Source of the DNA: Miscanthus floridulus
Lineage: Eukaryota > Streptophyta > Magnoliopsida > Poales > Poaceae
Length of the DNA stretch: 64,000 nucleotides
Reading direction: 5' to 3'
Assembly: GCF_019320115.1 (NCBI RefSeq)
Contig: NC_089585.1
Coordinates: 145,097,769 to 145,161,768 of the forward strand
Part shown: positions 31,048 to 41,400 of the stretch, in pieces
Layout of the letters: the number at the start of each line of letters is the position of its first letter
Position numbering within the stretch: the stretch's first letter is position 1
Made by a program: the position numbers and the translations under genes
Notes under the pieces: model-generated
Told to the model about the DNA's origin: nothing
Seen by the model: only the letters and a program-made list of their open reading frames with translations
Database searches by the model: none

Positions 31048-34000
31048 TGTAACACCCTAAAATTTGAATTCTTTTTAAAATAGTAAATTTGATTTAAATA
31101 TGCAAATATATGTGCAATTCAAATTAGGAAATAATATTTCTTTTATGAAAATTAAAAGAAAATACAAGAATAGAAACATGTTGATGCATTCATGCTATTG
31201 CGCATTTATTTCGGTGACGGGTGGTTTTGTTCAAATGCTAAAAGATTTTAAAAATCTTTTGAAAATGAGTTTGAAAATTTTATTTATAAAAAGAAAAAGG
31301 AAATTTCCTTCCATTCCCTCCCTTCCTCAGTTTCGGCCCGCAGGCCTTTCTTTCCGCGGCCCAGCACCAGCCCCAGCCCAGCTCGCCTCCCCTTTTCCCG
31401 CTCGGCCCAACTTCGTGCCAGCAGCCCAGCCGCGCGCTCCGCGCTGGCCCAGCCACGCGCGGCCCAGCAACTGCCGCGTCAGCCCCGCCAGCCTAGCTCG
31501 GGCAACTGCCGTCGCCGCGCGCCTTCGCCCCGCGCCCAGCCGTTGACCGCTTGGCCCCGGCCGTCAGAGCCTTCCCCCACCTCCGCGCGACCCGCAACCG
31601 CAGCGGCGGACGAGCCGCAACCGCGCCCGCTCCTCGCGCATCGTGGGCGTGTCGCCCGCTCCTCGGCCTCTTTTTAAGAGCCGAGCCCCTCCCGCGCGTC
31701 CCTCTCTCGCTCCCCGCTCCAATTTCACCCCCGCTCACGCACCGGAGGCCCTAGCAACCGTCGCTCCGAAGGCCGCCGACCTCACCTCCGCGCGGCCAGC
31801 CGTCCCCGAGCCGTCTCCGCCTCCATTCTTCCCCGCGGTGAGAACCCCTTCCTCCCCTCTTTCTCCCCATGCAGTTCATTTTCGCGTTTCGTGGCTTATA
31901 GCGCCCAATCCGTGAGCACCGTGAGCTCCAGGCCGCCGGCCATGGCGACCTCCACCTCAGCCGCACCCTCTGGCCACTCTCTCGGCCCAGGCGAGTTCGC
32001 CGCACCCCCCTCTCTTCCCCGGTGCCGTCGGTTGGGCACACCGTGGCTCGTAGGCCGAATCCTGCTCGCGCCAGCCTGTTCTCGCCGCCGGCAATGGTGC
32101 GCCGCCGTGGCTGCTACTGTGCCCGGCTGGACTCCCTCTCTCTCCCTCCCTGATCTTACCCGTGCCGCCCGATCTTGATCCAACGGCCCACGTAGGCCGA
32201 TACCCCTTCGCGGGTGGTTTTGTTAAAGAGCCCTCCTGTTTTCGCGTAATTGAACCCGCAGCCCAAAGCGTATTCCCCGAATGCGCAAACCCGTTTGGAA
32301 AGCGTAAACTTCACTGTTTAAATCAAAAGTACGCTTTCAGTATTTACAGAAATGCCATTCGAACTGTTTCGCTTATAAAATTGTCGTTTTAACTCCGAAT
32401 TGATCCATTCAAATCGCGTTAGCTTCGTAATTTCATAAGCTACATGTTGGAGCTACTGTTAGTCAAGTTTGGAACTTTTTAATTTCATGATTATATTTAA
32501 TTAAATATAGGGCTATAGGAAAACCCATTTTAATCATAACTTTCGCATTTTAGCTCTGTTTTTCGTGAACTTCGCGTTGATGTGATCGTAGCAAAACGTA
32601 GATTAGTTTTACAAACATTTTATCTTGATTTCAATACTGTTGGTGTACTGTTCTAATGATAGGAATGTTTGCTTTGCATGAATGCTTTTGGAATGTTGTA
32701 TGTTGCCGTGTTGGTCGCGTTCAGACGGTGAGGAAAACGTTGGAGACCAAGAACTCTTCGACGACCAGCAGGACCAGCACGAGTTTGTGAACCAAGGCAA
32801 GTATAACATGGGCCTTCCTTGATGTCCTATCTCACTCTAATCAATTACTCATTTGCATGTGTCTAATTTTGATACCCGTAAGGACATCCTAGTGATTGTT
32901 ATCCTGTTTCTTGTCTCCTATGGGTTAAATGCATATGGGTAGACTGCTAGTGCTCTAACTGAACTTGATATACATATTGATGAAGGATACTATGGAACAA
33001 AGTGAGTAACATGAATTATAACAACTGTTCCATAGGGCGAAAGTGCAAATGACCTTTGTTCATGTTGCTCCCGGCCCTCCATAAGGACTTATCTGTCGGC
33101 AAAAGCTGGGACTGACAGTGCAACCAGGAGAGTCATATGGCTCTGACTTTAGCTCAGTAATAGGACCTTTCCTAGCTGGTTAGAGGTTACCTTTTTGGCG
33201 CAAATGGGGCTTGCCACTTTGGGTATAGGGCTGCCTCTGTTCCTATGAGTATAGCCACGATGGATTTGTGCCATAGGAAAGGGGGGGTCCCTACATCTGC
33301 CTGCCAAGGAAACCTAGCGGCCCTAACCTGTTAGGGAAACCTATGAAATGGCTTCATAGTGTACCCTGCCCGTTCACCTTAGAAGTGACATGGGAGTAAT
33401 TAACCCGGGCATAAGGGGATCACGACTCGCGGTGAATGTGCACCACCTCTACAGAGGGTAACAAACTGTTATAACAGCCGTGCTCACGGTTATGAGCGGC
33501 CCGGAAAACTCACAGAATAACTGTTTACTTGATGATGATCATTTAAGCTGTTCTATGATGAAATATGGTAAACCTGACCTTGATATATGTTCTTATGGGA
33601 ATTAAATGGGAGCTTAAGCATAACTTGATAATACTTGAGGATAAAAGTTTGACCTATTAAAAATGCTAACTGCAGTAAACCAGAGTCTATCCTTTTTGAG
33701 CTTCATAACCCCATGTTAGCTTGCTAAGTACGGAATGTACTTACACTTGTTTATTTTCTTTACTTGGATAAAAATCCCGGATGGGTAACAGATGACAACG
33801 GGTATGAGGATTTCCCGGAGGATTATTAGGCTTGTGGTCAACCAGTTGACCTTCCCTATGATGACGGCCACGAGAGTTTATTATCTTTTTATTATTCCGC
33901 TGTGATGTATAAGACTAAGTTTTATTATAACTCTGATGTATGAGACACCGTGATGATACTATTGTAATTTGTCAGCTTGTGTGTGTGATTGTTTCCTGGG

Positions 34001-34050
34001 CACACACGAGTTTTGTGCATTCAATTTTATCCTTAAAATTGGGTGTGACA
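31048..34050 (+). repeat. 3' LTR of the + strand Tekay element (3003 bp, full length)
   Basis: TGTAACACCC...GTGTGACA. It is the undeleted version of the 5' LTR; the extra segment (about 33163-33740) is non-coding, with GGGAAACCTA-type short repeats. ATTGA follows at 34051-34055. Confidence 0.93.
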
Positions 34051-34055
34051 ATTGA

Positions 34056-36200
34056 CTACCGCAACTCAGGAACTTTTGGTACCACCAGGTGATCCTTGAA
34101 CCATAACACATCTTCATCATCTATGCTAAAGCATTCCGCTTTTCCATTCTTGACTTTTTCCTTGATATGGGCTATACCCTTGTTTTCCTTCTGAGCAGCA
34201 ATAACTTGATCTCGAATAGTAGCTTCAACAATTATGTTGGTCAAACTTCCTTGTTGAATTACTTCTATATTCAACTTTTCCATTTCTTGACATAAATTCA
34301 AACCCATTGTTCTCACTCTCAGACAATTGCAATAACTTTTGCGACTAAGGGCATCTGCAACCACATTTGTTTTACTAGGGTGATAATGTACTTCCAAATC
34401 ATAATCCTTAATCAGTTCTAACCATCTTCTTTGTCGCATGTTCAACTCTGACTGAGTAAAGATATACTTTAAGCTCTTGTGGTCTGTATACATATGGCAC
34501 GTATTACCAAGCAGGTAATACTGCCAAATCTTCAGAGCATGAACCACAGCTGCTAACTCCAGATCATGAGTCGGATAGTGTTCTTCATGCTGCTTAAGTT
34601 GCCTAGACGCATAGGCAATGACTCGGCCTTCTTGCATCAACAACATCCAATACCAATACCTGAAGCATCACAATAAACATCAAACGGCTTCTCGATATCA
34701 GGTTGAGCTAACACTGGTGCAGTAGTCAATAGCCTTTTCAAAGTCTGGAAAGCCTCCTCACAATCTAATGACTAGACAAACTTAACTTGGTTCTTCAACA
34801 ATTCAGTTATGGACTTTGATATTTTTGAGAAATCTAGAATAAACCGACGGTAATACCCCGCCAATCCCAGAAAACTCCAAACTTGATGAACTGTGGATGG
34901 CGGTTTCCAATCAAGCACATCCTTCACTTTGCTAGGATCAACTGCAACTCCTTCGGCTGACAAGACATGTCCAAGAAATTGCACTTCCTTAAGCCAAAAA
35001 TCACACTTGCTGAACTTGGCATATAATTGATGTTCTCTCAAGCAGGTCAGAACAATTCTGAGATGTTCCGTATGTTCTTTCTTATTCTTGGAATATACTA
35101 AAATGTCATCAATAAACACCACTACAAACTTGTCTAACTCAGGCATGAATACTGAGTTCATGAGATACATGAAATGAGCTGGAGCATTTGTCAAACCAAA
35201 AGACATTACCAAGTATTCATATAATCCATATCTTGTGGTAAATGTCGTTTTGGGAATATCTTCAGGCTTTATCTTGATTTGGTAATATCCTGATCTCAAA
35301 TCTATCTTGGAGAAAACTTTGGCTCCGGCCAATTGATCAAAAAGCAAATCTATCCAAGGTAATGGATACTTATTCTTGATGGTCACTTCATTCAATGGAC
35401 GATAGTCAACACATAACCTCAGGGTCTCATCTTTCTTTTTCACAAAAATTGCCAGACATCCCCAAGGTGAGGAACTAGGTTGGATAAACCCTTTCTCAAT
35501 CAATTCTTGTAACTGAGTCTTCAACTCGGCCAATTCCTTAGGTGGCATCCTATAAGCTCTCTGAGAAATTGGAGCTGTTCTAGATTGTAACTCTATATTA
35601 AACGGTACATCCTTATCAGGTGGTAGACCGGGTAAATCTTCAGGAAACACATCCGGAAATTCACACACTACCGAAATATCTCTAATCTCTTTGACAGTAG
35701 TTGCACAAATCTTGCCCACTGATCTTCTTAGGGTTGGAAGTTGGATGAGAAGTTGAGAATTACTATCAGGCAAACTCACCCTTAAGGTCCTATTCAAAGC
35801 ATCTATAACAGCCTTATGCTGATATATCCAATTCATTCCCAAGATTACATCTGTATCCTGATCCTTAAGGATAATCATGGTAGTGGGAAAAATATGCCCA
35901 CCCAGGTTTACGGGTACCTGGTATACCATTTCCTTAGTACACAGACGTCCCCCAGGCGACTGTATAAAGAAACTTTCCTTTGTTGCCCCAATTGAAATTT
36001 CATGCTTCACGACAAATGTTCTATTGATGAATGAATGCGATGCGCCAGAATCAAAAAGTATAACTGCAGGGTGATTGGCAACAGGAAACATACCCATCAT
36101 CACTGTCTCCCCTTCCGAAATTTCTCTAGCTTGAATATAGAACACCCGTCCTATCTTCCTCTCATCTTTGCCCATCTGAGCATTCTGATTGTGGTTCTTG
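34056..36200 (-). pseudogene. Tekay pol, protease to RNase H portion (minus-strand element)
   Basis: From 36175 downward: protease with the intact active site [11 protein letters not shown]; the segment [15 protein letters not shown]; reverse transcriptase with [30 protein letters not shown] and FIDDILVYS; RNase H with YCDAS, then [14 protein letters not shown] and [15 protein letters not shown] (34646-34056). Breaks: TAG at 34772-34774 where related proteins have Trp (KFVWSL), a frameshift near 34640, and a TAG close to the insertion point. The integrase half continues on the far side of the inserted element at 22389. The protease is better preserved than in the + strand copy. Confidence 0.9.
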
Positions 36201-37273
36201 TTTGGTGCCTAACCCTGTTGTTGATTGGCAGGGGTCTTCTGATAATTTTGATTAGCCTGCCTAGGATATGGACATTCCCTAGAGAAATGACTAGTCCTTC
36301 CACAATTGTAACACAGATAGTTGTGACCCTGGGACGTTGGAGCATTGCCACCAGAAGCATTGGTTGACTGTGAATTCAGATAGGTTATAGCAGGACGGAC
36401 ATTTGACTGTTGCCCGGCTTGGAACTACGGCGGACGATAAGGAGGACGATTATGATGTACTGGATGATAAATCACCCTCTTCCTCTTCTGATTTCCCCCA
36501 AAAGATCCAGATGGCATACTCTTTTTCTTTTTGAGCTCCTTATGCTGCCGATACTTTGACTCTGAAGCAATTGCAATATTTATGGCCTCATGATAAGTGA
36601 CATTGGTGCAAGTTGTCATCATTGTTTGTAGCTTGGTATTCAAACCTCTCATAAACCACCTCTTCTTCTTTGCATCAGTATTAACATGTTCTGATGCATA
36701 TTGGGATAGGTGATTAAATCTTCCCACATACTGCATCACTGTTTGATCTCCTTGCTTCAAAGCAAGGAATTCATCTAGCTTCATAGCCATCACTCCTTTA
36801 GGGATATAATGGGCTCTGAAGGCAGCACAGAACTTAGCCCAAGTTATTGGAATGCCAGCTGGTTGCATAGCCACTAAGTTTGCCCACCAAGCACTTGCAG
36901 CTCCTCTAAGTTGCTGGGCAGCAAACGCAGGTTTCTGATACTCCGTGCATGGAATAAGGTCAAATTTCTGCTCCATGGTTCGAAGCTAGTCATCAGCCTC
37001 CAATGGTTCATCTGCCTTGGTGAACACCGGTGGTCTTGTGTCTGTAAAATCAACATATGTAGCCTCCTGTCTGTTATGGTGGCGACCACGATTTCCTTGC
37101 ATCTGATTCTGATTACTTAGAGCGATCTCATGAAGCAAACGGGAATTTTCAGCCGTCACATTGACAAGTGCGGTTATAGCATCAGCAAGATTTGTTGGAA
37201 CTAGTGGCGGATCTGGAATACCATCCTCATCTTGTGAAGTTCCAGGAACATACGAACCCCGCGTACGACGCAT
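36201..37273 (-). pseudogene. Tekay gag (minus-strand element), broken
   Basis: Starts at ATG 37271-37273 (MRRTRGSYVPG). The open frame from 37291 uses TTG and I did not choose it. The gag domain spans 36986-36425 (RTMEQKFDLIPC, QQLRGAASAWWANL, YVGRFNHLSQYA), followed by a zinc knuckle CYNCGRTSHFSREC (about 36320-36280). Stops are TAG at 36983-36985 (for Trp in ADDWLR), TAG near 36426 and TAG near 36211; all fit G-to-A or C-to-T changes. Confidence 0.85.
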
Positions 37274-37449
37274 CTGCTCATAACAAACCAAACTTTATTC
37301 ACAAGCCTTTATTGAATTGCACAAAAGCTTACTCCAGACACATTACATAGGGTTTACTAATGTACAAACAAACCCGCGAGTACGAAAACCAAACTACATA
37401 ACTTAACTAGAGCTACTATTATACAACTCTACTCCTTTCCTTAATTACT

Positions 37450-38020
37450 TCAAACTTCAGGCTCGGTATCCATTCCGGAATTATTACCGCCTTCATTATC
37501 ACTTTCATCGATCATTACTAATTCTTCAGGATCTTCTTCTTCTTCCTCTTCCGATTCGTTATCATCGGCAAGGATGACACCGGGGTCCATGGCATCAGCT
37601 TGAGGCTCATGATTCGGGTTTAGTAGATTGCTAAGCCTATGAACTTCCTCATGTAGATAGGTATTATGTTCTTCTAAATCTTCTACATAGAATTCTAGCT
37701 CATGAGTTCTAGCTCTAGCTACATTTTCCCTATGCCAAGCCTCATTTCGTCCCTCCACCATACGAACTAACATGCTTTTCATAGTTCCTGTGTGCGGTGG
37801 TGAGACGCCTCAATTGATCCTGTAATTCTCCTACCTGTATAGCATCCAAAGCCCTATCTCTAGTAGCTTGTGCTAACTCTGCAGAAATCCTCTGTATCTC
37901 TGCCTGGGGATCAGGTCTAGAACTACTACTGCTAGCACCATCATTTCTAGGGGCAAGTTGGTGACAAGGAACTCCTTTGGGTCCAGTGGACTTATGGGGC
38001 GTCATCTTGGCACGAGCCAT
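37450..38020 (-). pseudogene. Extra ORF upstream of gag in the minus-strand Tekay element; clear H3-tail-like N-terminus
   Basis: ATG at 38018-38020. The first 18 residues, MARAKMTPHKSTGPKGVP, align without gaps to the N-terminus of histone H3 (Met included) at 10 of the first 15 positions, and QLA follows as in H3 after a one-residue shift. H3 residues R2, K4, T6, K9, S10, T11, G12 and K14 are kept. Next come a Ser-rich linker, a helical charged region (ISAELAQATRDRALDAIQV, then LEFYVEDLEEHNTYLHEEV) likely to form a coiled coil, and a very acidic C-terminus (ESEEEEEEDPEEL). A frameshift near 37780 joins frames 38020-37780 and 37782-37450. Gag starts 176 bp downstream. No family name is known to me. 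Confidence 0.75.
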
Positions 38021-38374
38021 ACTGTAGGAAACCAATTTAATCCAAGTAACACTATTTGATCAAAGTTTAAAGAGCAGCTATGATGGATTACATTACTCAA
38101 ACCAGTCTCACTACTCAACTCTAGACTAAGAGGTGAAGGAAGTAACGAGTGAATTAATAATGATGCATGAATCGTTCTTACGAACAAAAACATCAAAGTT
38201 TATAATGCACATAAACAACATTTATTTTTATATAGGGCATAGTAAGATTACTACTCCACCACACAAGACCCTTTTAATCAAATAAGGAATGGTGAGAAAG
38301 AAATAAGATAAGTCAGAAGCAATTTGGACCAAATTATCAAGTTAAATTTAGTCATCCCAATCATTTTGAAGTGT

Positions 38375-38566
38375 GCATGTGGGGACAACTGTGCGGGTAT
38401 GTTGTGTGCATGTGCGTGGACCTGTCGTGGACACGGCATGGCATACACATGCGCCGGCACGGGGCCACACAAACGTGTTGAAGAGAGGAGGATCCTGGAA
38501 TAAAAGTCCCAAAAGGGTAAGCTGATCTGGCATTCGACGGGGATGTCGAATCCTTAGGGGGATGAT
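38375..38566 (+). repeat. TRIM internal region, partial second copy
   Basis: Matches 20090-20278 (for example GGGTATGTTGTGTGCATG and GGCATTCGACGGGGA), but the primer-binding site and first bases are missing, so the left junction (about 38375) is a deletion edge. It ends with the polypurine tract CCTTAGGGGGATGAT before LTR 3. Confidence 0.85.
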
Positions 38567-38958
38567 TGTAACATCCTAATGGGCCAAAAGTGGGCCCAAT
38601 CCAATCCAGTTATGGGCCGGCGGCACTGCAGCATAATGGGCCGGTTACTGTAGCATCCAAATTCCGGGTCGCTGTAGACCGAGCACTGTTCATCCGAAAA
38701 TGGGACAGCCAAATTCGGGACATTGTTCATCCGTGTTGCTATAGCACCGCGAAAACACTGCGCAACCAAGTTTAGTACCATACTGGAAACTCTGAGATCG
38801 CCGGATCGACTTAAATACTAGGGTCAGGAACGCGTAGTAACCTTCGGTTAACCGTTTTGAACGAAGCGAGGACGAAAGTTCAAGCGGGTTGCTACGCGGG
38901 TGGGACCACTCCTCGGAAGAGTGGGCCTGGGCCATGTATGTCGGGACTAGACGTTATA
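38567..38958 (+). repeat. TRIM LTR 3 (right, complete)
   Basis: 392 bp, starting TGTAACATCC and ending GACGTTATA, where the expected final CA is TA (a C-to-T change). The target duplication GCATG follows directly at 38959-38963. Confidence 0.9.
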
Positions 38959-38963
38959 GCATG

Positions 38964-40374
38964 TAACTGTAGGATTTGGGAGGTCGGAAAGATTTTTCTT
39001 GATTTTGGTCCCCTAGGATCCGATCGGTCCGCCGTCGTACTGCGATCGCACGTTCGGTCTCCTTACGAGTCAAACTTCCCTCAAGCCCCCGCGCGTAACA
39101 GGGGTCCGGTCGAGGGTCGGCTCGTCTTTGTGATCGTCATCCCTTAAGTATTTTTTTCGATAAAAACAAAGGGGCTGAGCCGTACCATGTTTTTCCTCGA
39201 TGGACGAAACATGGTGCTCGGTGGGCTATTAACGGGCTAGTCCAAGTAGGGCCTCGGCTTCCTGTTCGTGGGGGTTCGACATGGGTCAACTGATGATCGA
39301 CTCCAAATTCTCAGTGGCCAATCCATATAGCTCTCGAGTCTGTTCGACCGGTCCCAAGGGCTTGTTGTCTTTCTTCGAGGAAAAACCATGGACTAGGAAC
39401 CAACGAAGACTCGAACGTGGGTCGGGATGCCTACGGCGCTCGTGCGCCTAGGTACTAGCCGCTAGTGGGCCCATCCCTTTCCACCCCTCACTCTAAGGGC
39501 ACCTCAGAGCGGGTGTGAACCTGTCGGAGGGCAAGCCATCAAACTCCTAGGCCTAAATGGGCCATAGGAGCGTTTTCAGCTCCGTATCCCTCCTTACCTA
39601 TGACGGTTCTCGTGCCTGTCTACATCGACGCTCAGCTGGATGACATCGAGAAGGAGGTGGGCCCTTTGGCATAGGACTTACCTATGAAGATAGAGGATAA
39701 AATCATCCCCCAAAAATTAGTTAGGTAGATAAGCCAGGCGGTGAACTTGTAATAAGTGGACAAGCTCTTAAATTTCGTTATGGCCAAAAAAAAATTTTAG
39801 CTCTTCTCCCCTTTTTGTATAAAAAGGTTAATGCGTTTCGACCCTTTTTGTCGTTAAGACTATAAAGCTCGGGGTGCAGGGTGAAAAAACTCTGATCACA
39901 TTGGTGAGCAAAAACACTATAGCCGCTAGGGCATAGGTTTCTTGCAGTTCGACCAGTTTTACTCAGCATTCATTTCCGTAACCCTTGCTTCTAGATCTTA
40001 ATATGAGAAAGGGTCAGGCACAAAGAATGTTTGCTGGGTAGATATACTCTTTAATGCGTTCTGACACTTTTTGTAGTTAAGGCTAAAAAGCTCGGGGTGA
40101 GGGCAAAAAACTCTGATCACGCTGGTGAGCAAAAATGTCGTAGTCGCTAGGCCATAGATTTCTTGCGGTCTGACCAGTTTTACTTAGTGTTTGTTTCTGC
40201 AACCCTTGCTTCTAGATCTTAATGTGAGAAGGGTCAGGCATAGAGAATATCTACCAGATAGATATGCTCTTATTAGCCGCTGAGTGAGGCCTGGCCCCTT
40301 GCCGTTGTTGGAGTCGGGTGTCACTAAAGATCGAGGAGTCGATAGCGAAACTGATAAGAGAAAGCGTGCGTAAA
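38964..40374 (-). other. 3' untranslated region of the Tat Gypsy element
   Basis: This continues the Tat element beyond the TRIM insertion. No gene is visible. It includes a tandem repeat (39828-40275) and several short GC-rich segments. Long 3' untranslated regions are typical of Tat elements. Confidence 0.65.
39828..40275 (-). repeat. Two-copy tandem repeat, period about 223 bp, in the Tat 3' untranslated region
   Basis: Copies start with TTAATGCGTT at about 39828 and 40051. They share AAAGCTCGGGGTG, AACTCTGATCAC, GGTGAGCAAAAA and CCCTTGCTTCTAGATCTTAA. AGCTCGGGGTG resembles the polypurine tract motif of this lineage. Confidence 0.85.
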
Positions 40375-41400
40375 TTAAGGGTAAAAGCGACGTAGCCATT
40401 CGATATTCCAGGCATTGACAAAGACTTCGTCGTCGATGATCTTAACCCTATAGGTGCCTGGTCGAAGCATCTCCGCAATGATGTATGGTCCCTCCCACGG
40501 CGGAAAGAGCTTGTGGTAGTTCTTGTTGCTCTGGATGAGGCAGAGCACCAGGTCCCCAACGTTGAAGGCCCAACCCCATACTCGATGGCTATGGTACCAG
40601 CCCAATGCTTGCTGGTACTTAGCCAAGCGGAGGAGGGCAACATCGCGTGCTTCATCTAGCTAGTCCATGGCATCCTCAAAGGATGCCTTGGCTCCCTGTT
40701 CGTCATATGCCCTGACCCTCGACGCTCCATAATCAAGGTCGGTTGGGCGGATAGCCTCAAAACCATAGACCATGAAGAATGGCGTGTAGCTAGTGGCCCT
40801 GCTGGGGTCATCCTTAGGCTCTAGAGCATCGTGGGAAGCTTCGCCACCCATCGTTTGTCAAACTTGTTCATCCGGTTGAAGATCCTAGGCTTGAGGCCTT
40901 GTAGGACCATGTCGTTCGTACGCTCGACCTGCCCATTCATGCGGGGGTGCGCCACGGCGGCTGAATCAACGTGGTGGTATTCATCGTAGAATCAAAGGAA
41001 CTTTTCCCGGTGAACTGCGTGCCATTGTCCATGATAATGGAGTTTTGGACTCCAAAGCGATGGACTATGTCAAAGAAGAACAACACAGCTTGCTCGGACT
41101 TGATTGTGGAGATCAATCACGCCTCTATCCACTTTGTAAACTTGTCTACTGCGACAATCAAGTGCGTATAGCCCCTGGGCGCCCTCTTGAGAGGTCCGAC
41201 CAGATTGAGCCCCTAGACCACGAACGACCACGTGATGGGAATCATTTGGAGTGCTTGGGCCGACAAGTGGGTTTGCCGAGCATAATATTGACACCCTTCA
41301 TAGGTGTGCACAATCTGTTGAGTGTCGGCTACTACGGTCGGTTAGTAGCAAGCTTGTCAGAACACATTTTCGACTAGGGTCCTAGGTGCGGCATGGTTCC
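40375..41400 (-). pseudogene. Tat integrase, broken
   Basis: The catalytic triad context is visible in pieces: LIVAVDKFTKWIEA (about 41165-41125), IIMDNGTQFTG (about 41040-41005) and AHPRMNGQVERTND (about 40955-40915). Downstream frames carry SYTPFFMVYGFEA (40851-40660) and the C-terminal DLVLCLIQ...KLFPPWEGPYII motif (40626-40375), ending WNIEWLRRFYP. Stops and at least one frameshift interrupt it, for example between DNGTQFTG and AHPRMNG. It would have inserted element cDNA; there is no chromodomain, as expected for Tat. Confidence 0.85.

Larger units (their letters stand above)
22390..34050 (+). mobile_element. Complete Tekay-clade chromovirus (Gypsy), + strand; target duplication ATTGA
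   Basis: It has both LTRs (22390-24817, 31048-34050), a Met-tRNA primer site (24821-24832), an extra ORF (25012-25860), gag (26547-27617), pol with chromodomain (to 30998) and a polypurine tract (AAGGGGGGTAGAAT), and is flanked by ATTGA (22385-22389, 34051-34055). It lies inside pol of the minus-strand Tekay element. In the first 880 bp or so the LTRs differ by about 18 substitutions and two 1 bp indels in my reading, so it is the most recently inserted large element here. The genes carry stops and it cannot be autonomous as it stands. Confidence 0.95.
20399..38374 (-). mobile_element. Tekay-clade chromovirus (Gypsy), minus strand, 5' end deleted
   Basis: In minus-strand order: residual leader (38021-38374), extra ORF (37450-38020), gag (about 36200-37273), protease and reverse transcriptase (34772-36175), RNase H (34056-34770), the insertion of a second Tekay element (22390-34050), integrase with C-terminal chromodomain (21118-22389), a polypurine tract (TTTTAGGGGGAAGGAT) and one LTR (to about 20399). 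There is no 5' LTR or primer-binding site before the TRIM sequence resumes at 38375, so the 5' end was lost by a deletion that also removed TRIM DNA. The left boundary is uncertain by about 10 bases because TGTTCATC is shared by both elements. Confidence 0.85.
19664..38958 (+). mobile_element. TRIM-like element complex with three LTRs, split by nested Tekay elements; target duplication GCATG
   Basis: LTRs of one family start at 19664, 20279 and 38567 (TGTAACATC(C/A)TAATGGGCC). The outer two are about 390 bp and complete; the middle one is cut at about 20399. GCATG flanks the whole (19659-19663, 38959-38963). The internal region between the first two LTRs is only 226 bp, with a Met-tRNA primer site and a TTAGGGGGA polypurine tract but no coding capacity, hence TRIM. 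A second, partial internal region lies at 38375-38566. The order LTR-internal-LTR-internal-LTR with a single outer duplication suggests a tandem form made by recombination. Everything from about 20399 to 38374 is inserted DNA. Confidence 0.85.
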
